Below are positions 14,774 through 22,800 of a DNA stretch of 27,019 nucleotides, piece by piece (within the stretch, counting starts at the first letter, position 1; each line of letters begins with the position of its first letter). The position numbers and the translations under genes are program-made. Origin of the DNA: a virus; IMG/VR virus record IMGVR_UViG_3300037069_001785, positions 1 through 27,019 of that record. One strand, given 5' to 3'. Under the pieces are notes generated by a model. It did not search any database, had not been told where the DNA came from, and saw only the letters and a program-made list of their open reading frames with translations.

Positions 14774-15886
14774 GTGGCTCTGTCCTTAACCGCTGAGAAC
14801 TACCTAGACGTAGTTAATGCGCATTTCCAGGAGTCGTATAATCGGTTTAACGCGGACCGCAACGCGGATTCGTGGAAGACAACCGAAGGAACTGACGTTC
14901 CCCGCGTAACTCTTAAAGAAGCGCTGAACTCAGACGACTCCGCCATCCTTATGCCCAAGATCATCACGGGCGTAATGCGCGAAGCCGCTGAACCTATCTA
15001 CGTAGCTGGACAGTTCTTCACACAGATCCGTGTAACTCAAGGTACTTCCATTGAGTTCCCATCTGTCGGACTGATCCGTGCTCACTTCGTAGAAGAAGCA
15101 CAACCATACAAAGAAGAGACCCTAGAATTCCAGAAGCATCGTGCTACCTTCGAAGTGAAGGTTCGTAAAGTCGGTCTCATGGTCAAGTTGACCGATGAGA
15201 TGATCTCCGACAGCGAATGGGATGTCATCGGACTCCACCTACGTTATGCAGGCCGTGCTATGGCCCGCTTCAAGGAAGAGTGGATGTTCAATGAGCTCTA
15301 CAAGCACAGCCATGTGTTCATGGATAACCAGTCTTCGGATCCAAACCAGCACACCACTGGTCTTGGCCCAGACGGTCAGCCAAACAACACTCTCTCGGTA
15401 TTCGACTTCATCGACCTCTTCGCAGGTCTGATGTACAACGGCTATGTCCCAACGACTCTGCTTATCCACCCTCTAGTGTGGGCAGTATTCGCAAAGAATG
15501 ACATTCTTGGCTCTCTAGCTCAGAACGTCGTCTTCCCAGGACAGAACGTTGCTTACCCAGTGAAGAACATCGAGCTGGGACCTCAGTCCATTGCACAGCG
15601 TCTGCCATTCAGCTTCGAGATCGTGCTGACACCATTCGCTCCAATCGACCGTGTAGCTCGTACATTCGACATGTTCCTTCTCGATAAGGATAATGTCGGT
15701 GCGCTTCTTGTTCGTGAAGACATGTCTACCGAGGAGTTCAAGAACCCTCTCGAAGACATGACCGCCTTCCGTGTCAAGGAACGTTATTCGCCAGGTATCT
15801 ACAACGAAGGTCGCGGTATCGTACAGATCCGTAAGGTCAGCCTTACCCCATCGTACAACCGTCCACTTATCGTCAAGTCTCTGTAA
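14774..15886 (+). CDS. Major capsid protein, HK97 fold
   Basis: The shell-forming protein of the head, 370 residues. It starts at GTG 14774, five bases after a perfect AGGAGG (14763-14768). The region around residues 80-170 is typical of HK97-fold capsid proteins: a beta-hairpin arm (about 85-105), FVEEAQPYKEETLEF, then the alternating KVRKVGLMVKLTDEMISDS with the long spine helix after it. No long N-terminal delta or scaffold domain is present, which fits with the scaffold-like region being on the protease. Arginine is coded almost only by CGT and CGC, with no AGA or AGG seen, as expected for the most expressed virion gene. A strong terminator lies 19 bases downstream. A HK97-fold assignment is from pattern recognition, not alignment. 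Confidence 0.9.
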   Translation: MALSLTAENYLDVVNAHFQESYNRFNADRNADSWKTTEGTDVPRVTLKEALNSDDSAILMPKIITGVMREAAEPIYVAGQFFTQIRVTQGTSIEFPSVGLIRAHFVEEAQPYKEETLEFQKHRATFEVKVRKVGLMVKLTDEMISDSEWDVIGLHLRYAGRAMARFKEEWMFNELYKHSHVFMDNQSSDPNQHTTGLGPDGQPNNTLSVFDFIDLFAGLMYNGYVPTTLLIHPLVWAVFAKNDILGSLAQNVVFPGQNVAYPVKNIELGPQSIAQRLPFSFEIVLTPFAPIDRVARTFDMFLLDKDNVGALLVREDMSTEEFKNPLEDMTAFRVKERYSPGIYNEGRGIVQIRKVSLTPSYNRPLIVKSL

Positions 15887-15905
15887 TACAGTAATCTACG
15901 TACTA

Positions 15906-15946
15906 AAGGGGTGGATGGAGTCCCTATCCATCCACCCCTTCTTTTT
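15906..15946 (+). terminator. Strong intrinsic terminator after the capsid gene
   Basis: AAGGGGTGGATGGA (15906-15919) pairs perfectly over 14 bp with TCCATCCACCCCTT (15927-15940), leaving a 7-base loop. A run of five T residues (15942-15946) follows after one C. This is a textbook Rho-independent terminator. It separates the capsid mRNA from the small genes downstream. Confidence 0.93.
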
Positions 15947-15962
15947 GAGCTAAAGGAGCTTA

Positions 15963-16298
15963 ATGCCTAAAGAAAAAGCAAGTCCACTTCATGTGGCGCT
16001 GAACCCACGTAACCCAGAAGCTAACTCATGGTATTGCCCAACTACTGGAGTCAATCTATTCTTAGATAGTCCAGAGAGCAAGGACCTCTCCGGATTTGAC
16101 GCCAGTAAGCTGGATGCAGTGAAGAGAGGCATTCGTGCCGGTCTTCTAATTGTATCTCAGGGCGAATTACCAGAAGGCGTTGATGTCAATGAGATCAACC
16201 TATTCGCATCTCCTCGTTCCCGTTGGAGCGAAGAGTTCGACGATGTTCAGAAGCAGGCTCAGGCCAACTGGGAAGCACTGACAGCTAGCAAGTCGTAA
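15963..16298 (+). CDS. Small head-region protein, paralogue of the next gene
   Basis: A 111-residue soluble protein of unknown function. Residues about 28-70 (TGVNL, DLSGFDASKL, RAGLLIVSQGELPEG) align by eye with the 118-residue product of the next gene (TGVNL, ADLSGFSSGQL, KSGRLTLVSGSLP). Both probably derive from one duplication. AAAGGAG precedes the ATG. It follows the capsid terminator, so it needs its own promoter or read-through. Candidate roles are capsid cement, head completion or a collar protein that anchors fibres. None is proven by the sequence. Confidence 0.78.
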   Translation: MPKEKASPLHVALNPRNPEANSWYCPTTGVNLFLDSPESKDLSGFDASKLDAVKRGIRAGLLIVSQGELPEGVDVNEINLFASPRSRWSEEFDDVQKQAQANWEALTASKS

Positions 16299-16321
16299 GA
16301 CCTTCTTAGGAGGGCCAATAC

Positions 16322-16678
16322 GTGGCGCTCGTAGTTAAACTCAATACCCGCATCTTGAGCCCTGTACTAGGCGTAATCCAAGATGATGGCGCATCTTATT
16401 GGGATGCCGTTACCGGTGTAAACCTGAATAGGGTTAACAACATCTCTGCTGATCTTTCGGGCTTCAGCAGTGGTCAGCTTGTAAATATCGCTAACGCTGT
16501 CAAGTCTGGTCGCCTGACCCTCGTAAGTGGATCTCTCCCAAGTGCAACAGACACATTCAAGGCATATAGCAACTTTGCTTCTGCCGGTGCCCCAGGTGGT
16601 CCAGGTTGGACCGGTATCACTGGTGTCTCTGCTGCAATGGCTCCAGCTGCCACTGGATCGGCGTTCGTTCCGTTCTAA
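16322..16678 (+). CDS. Small head-region protein, paralogue of the previous gene
   Basis: A 118-residue protein starting at GTG 16322, eight bases after AGGAGG (16308-16313). It shares the TGVNL, DLSGF and SG-x-LTLVSGSLP pattern with the preceding protein. The C-terminal 30 residues are Gly/Ala/Pro-rich and end in FVPF, which may be a flexible tail. No Cys and no membrane segment are present. Function is unknown; being encoded between capsid and a giant fibre suggests a decoration or fibre-anchoring protein. A strong terminator follows. Confidence 0.78.
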   Translation: MALVVKLNTRILSPVLGVIQDDGASYWDAVTGVNLNRVNNISADLSGFSSGQLVNIANAVKSGRLTLVSGSLPSATDTFKAYSNFASAGAPGGPGWTGITGVSAAMAPAATGSAFVPF

Positions 16679-16744
16679 GTACAAACCCCAGTGGCGCGAA
16701 ATCCGCTCCCTGGGCTACTCGTATAGTAATATACGGGTCTGCAT

Positions 16745-16781
16745 ACCGGCCGGGCACCGTAGTGGGCCCGAGCCGGTTTTT
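16745..16781 (+). terminator. Strong intrinsic terminator before the giant fibre gene
   Basis: ACCGGCCGGGC (16745-16755) pairs with GCCCG plus GCCGGT (16766-16777), with one bulged A at 16771 and a 10-base loop. It is followed directly by TTTTT (16777-16781). The GC-rich stem plus T-run is typical of Rho-independent termination. It lies 34 bases before the start of the 2826-residue gene. Confidence 0.9.
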
Positions 16782-16791
16782 GCAAGTTCAC

Positions 16792-16896
16792 AAATCACCT
16801 GAAGGATTTTCCTAATGCCAAAGATTTATGGCGCGTCAACTGTGAAAAGTTCCGTGCCCCGTAGGGCATTTAGGAATATATCCTCACAGGTGATTT
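16792..16896 (+). promoter_or_regulatory. Inverted repeat bracketing the giant gene's ribosome binding site
   Basis: AAATCACCTG (16792-16801) is an exact reverse complement of CAGGTGATTT (16887-16896). AAGGA (16802-16806) and ATG 16815 lie in the 85-base loop, directly next to the left arm. Folding could reduce or shape ribosome access to this gene. A chance 10-bp repeat is also possible. Confidence 0.35.
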
Positions 16897-19800
16897 CTTT
16901 TTCTGCGGGCGGGATTCAATATAGTCTTGCTCCCAATCAGTCTGTATCCATTGTGCATACAGATGCTGACACCTCCACAGATATCGTACAGCTCGTAGCA
17001 TCTGGGATTCTACTTGAGCTAACTGTCTATGGAGCTAAGACAGTCGTACCTACCCCAGTGGAAACATCTACTCCTGTTGTAGCTGCTCCAGTGAGTTTCA
17101 CTTCCGCTACCCAAAGCTCGATCACCGGGAATATCGACGGCATAACTATCGATAGCTCTACGGGAGCTTGGGTGCTATTGAATGGTAGTAGAATGCTCTA
17201 TGCCAGCTCTAGGCTTAGACAGCAACCTGCGGCTGGACCAGGGTCCTCGGTGACTATTGGTGCAACCATGCAAAGAAACTCTATAGCTGGTGCATTTGGC
17301 TTCGCTATCTATACAGATGGAAGCCCTAAAGCCGGGTCCTTCGCCAATGGTATTACAGTCCATTATGAATCTAACGGCCTATGCCAGATCTATCAACTAC
17401 AGAATAACGTCTGGAATGATATATCCAATCAAGCTAATAGTGTTCCTTATCCAATGGATACCAATGAACATAGCTATGCAGTAGTTGTTCAGAATCCAAA
17501 TAGCTCTACCTTGAACATCACAGCATTTGTAGATGCTGTGCCTGTCGCTACTGCAGTTGTGACAGGTGGTAACTTTGTCACTAACGGAACTATCGGCTTC
17601 TCCACATCTGGAGGATGCCCACCGGTTCTGATTGCTCCTAACAGTTTCCAGTTCTCTCTGGGAGTAGGACTATTACAGAATCTACCTATTGCCGGACAAG
17701 CTATCATCCACACCGATGCGCAGGGCAATCCCCTGCTAAACCTCAATCCTAGTGGTGGTGCAGGTGGTGGACAAATAGGCACACTAGGTCAGGCTAATAA
17801 TGATCCAGCTGTTCTCTTTGGATCTGTGACCGGTACTGCAAAGAATCTTGTCCCTGACTCTGATCTCAAATTCGGGTCTACTCTATCCAACACCTCACAT
17901 GCTGGAGCACTTTCTGTTGTTCCGGGTACGGGGCTATCAGGCGGTAAGGGTATTGTTTTCTCACAGCCTACAGGTATCAATACCAGTATCGGACCACTGC
18001 AATGGCAGTTTGGCACGATAGCAGTTGTAGCTGGGCAGATATGTTCTCTATCTGGCAATATCCAATGCGCAGGAGGCACCCAGGGCGGTTCAGGTCTACC
18101 GGCTTGGGAGCTATGGAGTGTTAATACTGATGATAGTCTTAATACAAGACTTCTACATGCTGATCAGCAGCTAGGTCAAGGAACTCCTTCTGATGGGAAG
18201 TCCCGTGTTAAGTATGAGAACTATACTATCCCAGGTGGAGTCACCGGGGTAGCTGTTGTTGCAGCAACCAACGGCGTAGCTCTAACAGCACTTACTAACC
18301 TCATATTCTCAGAGCCACAATTAGAGTTTGGTCCCTACGCCACGGCCTATAGTTCTAATATACTATCTGATCAAACTTCTGTGGTTCCATATGGCACAAT
18401 GGATGCGCCTATTCAATCTGGTATTGATAGCGCTGGCCGTCTAAACCTTGGTAGCCCTCAGCCTGGAGTACAAGTTCCTCTTGGAGCAAACTCCTCACAG
18501 GTTGTATCTACTATTGCTTCAAGCCAGATCAATGGTACGTATATGAAGCCTATCACTATTGCCAATTCTACGATTGGTCCTAATACAGTTACTAATGATA
18601 AGGCTCAGAGCAATACTTATACCAATACAACTGCAAACATCTTCAACAACGTATCAAGTAACTATAGCTGGTATGTACCTGGGATAGGAGCAGTTACCGT
18701 TGCTAATACCATAGCTGATGGTAGCTCTCTCATCTATAGTGTTAATACAGTTGATCCAGCGACTTCTCCGGCTCCTACTGCTGAGACCTTAAAGATCGCG
18801 GCTAATTCTACTATAACCGTGATATTCAATCATCCACCTTATGTGGCCAGTGCCCCTTATAGCACTAAGATTGCATTCACAGGATCGACAGCATCGGTGA
18901 CTGCTAATGTTGTTCAGAGCGCCTCTATCGGAGATAGTTCTGCTCCATCCATCACTGCATCTACCACACCGTCTACCACTACCCCACAATATACAACAGG
19001 ATTTTCCAACACTGGTAACCCTTCTATTACCAGTTCTATTTCTTCTACTCCAGTCAATCAAGCTGTTACTACTGGATTCTCGGATAGCCAAACTGCAGCC
19101 ATTACTAGCTCTCTAAACTCTTCTACTAGTAATGATCCATTCACGGGTACTGTTGGTTCTACTGCTTCTACTCCAAGCATTACATCTTCATCTAATACTA
19201 CCACGGCAACTATTTCCAATAGCCAAGTAGAGAACAATACCTCTACTCCGACTATCACAAGTAGCACTGGATCAGTACCTACACTGACTGCAGAATCTGG
19301 CAGTGGATCAGCTAGTTCAACAGCGCAGATAGTTCCTACTTTCCATGCCAACGTGGCAAATACCCAGAACAGTACAGCCACTACTCCAGAGGCTTCTACC
19401 AGCTCTATAACCCAGAACGCCAATACTACCTATTCCAACAATGCGTTTACTGGGACTAACACAGCTGAGAATTCTACAGCAACTATCACTAGAGTAGCTA
19501 ATCCCGCTACATATACTAATGTAGCTACTACTACTGGAGCTAACGGAACTTCCACTGCTACCATTTCCTCCACTACTGTTCCCGGTAGCTCTAGCCAGGT
19601 ACAGAGTACCGCTTCGGCTTCCGGTAGTTCTACTAGCTCTATTTCATCATCGGCTGATGCCATAACTACTTCTAATCAGTCTAATACCTCTCAGGCTTCA
19701 GCTATTTCCTCTACGGCAAGTATCTCTAGTACTGCCGATGCCCCGGTATATGTAACCCAACAGCAGAGCTCTAGTCTTCCAACTGCCACATCTACAGCGA

Positions 19801-22800
19801 CTATTGCCAGTACTGCGGATGCGCTTACCTATTCTGATATTCTACATTCCCAGGCTAATGGAGATAGCGGCTACAGCACTGCCCAAATATCCCTTACTAG
19901 ATCTAGTGTTCAGCAGACTAGCAGTGGAACTGTCACTACCGGAGTATCTACTACCACATGCATGGCAGGAACAAGCCTAACGGTAAATTCCTACTATAGA
20001 AGTACCTATACTCATACTACTCATCATGTAGGCACGGATACAATTGATGTCTATACATCAATTGTATATACAGACACAATAACTATTACAGGTCCTAGCT
20101 CTTATTCGTATACAGCCTCTGCTGGCCTTCAACCATTTTCCGTAACAGTACCCTATGATGGAGTCTATACGGTAGTATCTTCTTCTTCTACCAATGCTGT
20201 AGACTCTGAAGATAGTCCAATATCCGGTGCAAGTAATACAAATACACTTTCTATTACATGGAATCAGCTTAGCCAGAGCTACACTTCTGCTAATGGATCT
20301 TGGGTTAATTTTGCAGTTTCCCCAAGCGTTACAGAAGCTCCAGTAGACTCTGCTCATCAACTTACCTTATATAGCCCTAGTTTCTCGTTACACTATCAGA
20401 CTGGGAATGGTCCTCTTCTAACTTCTGATGGTTTTACTGGAGGATCCTTTAGCGATAGTACAGGATCGTATTCTGTAGATATAAGGTTGATTGCTCCAAA
20501 TGGATCAACGGTCTTGCAGACTTGGACAGCAGTTACTGGAGGACAAACTATTCCTTACTATGCTGCTGGGGTACCTGCGGGTGTCTATACATTCCAAATA
20601 AGAGTAACTATTATAAGTAATACAAGTTCAAATACTGCTAGTCGTGGAGTTAGTGGAACTTCTAATTTGTCTTGGTATCAATCAGATGCTAATCCTCAGA
20701 CATATACTCATACCGCCACTAATGGATCTAGGGTTGTTATTGGATCAACCCCATCTAGTACTCTAGCTCCTACAAGCTTAGGTACAGCTATTTCCCTGAC
20801 ACCAAGTAATGTTACTAACGCAAGTGATAGTAATGGTGATACAGCATTACAAGTAGAGTTATACTCTCCATCAAATGCTTTACTTGCCACCTTTAGGGCA
20901 AGCACAACTACCTACACTTACTATAATTCCAGCGCGGCTGCCGGGATATATACTTGGAAAGTATTTACTCTACCTGTAATTTTAAGTGGATCAGACTCAA
21001 CGACCAACTACTCTACCTCATACCCGGGTTCATGTCAGGCAACAATGACATGGTATCAGCAAGTAGCTACTTCCCAGACATATACCCATACAGCATCCCC
21101 CGGTACCTTAGTAACTGTGGGAAGTTCTGGTTCTGCTATTGCCCCGGTATCATCGAGTACTGCAATTACCTTCATAGCTGGGTCTGGTACTGTATTGCCA
21201 ACAAGCTCATTTGGTACTGGTACGATGACGCTATTTCTTCTAAATCCGTCTGCTATTCAGGTAGCTTCTTTTACTATTTCTTCTACCTCGCAGCTTTGCA
21301 CTTACTTCAATGCATCAGCCCCAGCGGGTATCTATACTTGGAAAATGCAGACATCTGCAACTCCAACAAATACAGATGATACGAATAACTACTCCACTAC
21401 AATTCCAGGAACTATCGCCGGTACTGTTGGTTGGTATGTAACAGTCAATAATCCTCAGACCTACACACATACTACGAGTAATGGCTCTACTGTTGCTATT
21501 GCCTCAACTGGTAGTGCATCTGCTCCAACTTCTACTTCCACGCAGCTCAGTTTTGCAGTAGGATCTATTACTGTACCATCTGATAGTAATGGAGGCTCTT
21601 CCTTTAGTGTTCAGCTCTATAGCCCAAGCAACGCCTTATTACAGACGTGGACTGGGATAACTTCTACTCAAACTCTGACCTATGCGGATGGATCAGCTAC
21701 TTCTGGGGTTTACACATGGAAAGCTTTCTCTATTGCAGCACTAGGATCCATTGCTTCTACGGCCAATGTTTCTAGTTCTTACGCCGGGTCTATCGCCGGT
21801 ACTATTGGTTGGTATACTCTAGTAACTATTCCTACAACCTATACTCATTCCACTGCTAATGGAGCTACAGTAACTCTAGCCTCTACTCCATCTCTTAGCG
21901 CAACTGTAGGAACAGCTCTAATACCCACCAATGCAGGAACCCAATTATCCTTAACCATCTCTGGCTTAACGATACCTAGTAATGCTGATGGTTCATCTCA
22001 GTTCAACGTAACCTTACTTCGTCCTGACTCCACAGTAGCAGCTACCTTCTTATCGGTTACTAACGGACAAGTATTAACATATTTCAATGCCTCAGCGGCT
22101 TCAGGCGTATATGTATGGAAGGGATATACATCCTGCACTATTTCTGGGTCTGTGAATAACACTCAGAATATATCTGATAGCTATAGCGGAGTATTGACTG
22201 GTACTGCGCAATGGTATGTTTCTACGGTTAATCCGACAACGTATGTTTATACAGATACAAGTGGTACAACTAATACATTAACCACTCCAGTAAGCGCCTT
22301 AGCAGCTTCGTCTGGAACGCCGCATACTCTCGTATTGACCGGAATCAACTGTCCATCAGATGCTAATGGATCCAGTGCCCTTCAAGTACAGCTATTCAAT
22401 CCCAACAATTCTATGGTTCAGTCTTGGACTGTTAGTACAAATCAAACACTTACCTATTCTACAGCCGGATCGCCAGCAGGTGTATGGACATGGAATCTAA
22501 CAGGTATTGTTACCACAGATACACATACCAATGTAGCCTCTTACCTTGTCCAGGTATCTGCACAAGCCGGATGGTACCAAAGTGTTGGAACTACTAACTA
22601 TACCTATACAGTTACCAATGGATCTACACAGACTCTTACTACTAGCAATGTAGCTCTGGGACCAAATGCTGGTACTCCGCATACTTTGGTATTATCTGGC
22701 ATCTCTGTGCCGTCTGATGCCAATGGATCTAGCTCATTCACAGTAGTATTGAAAGATCCAAGCTCTACAACTCTCAATACCTGGACAGGTATCACGACAA

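Noticed and set aside
16527-16815. Short overlapping plus-strand frames after the 118-residue gene
   Set aside because: They run through a terminator hairpin and overlap the accepted gene in another frame.
19058-19663. Minus-strand open frames of 121 and 77 codons opposite the giant fibre
   Set aside because: They mirror the Ser/Thr-rich coding repeat, which lacks stop codons in that antisense frame; composition is low-complexity and no ribosome binding site pattern was found.
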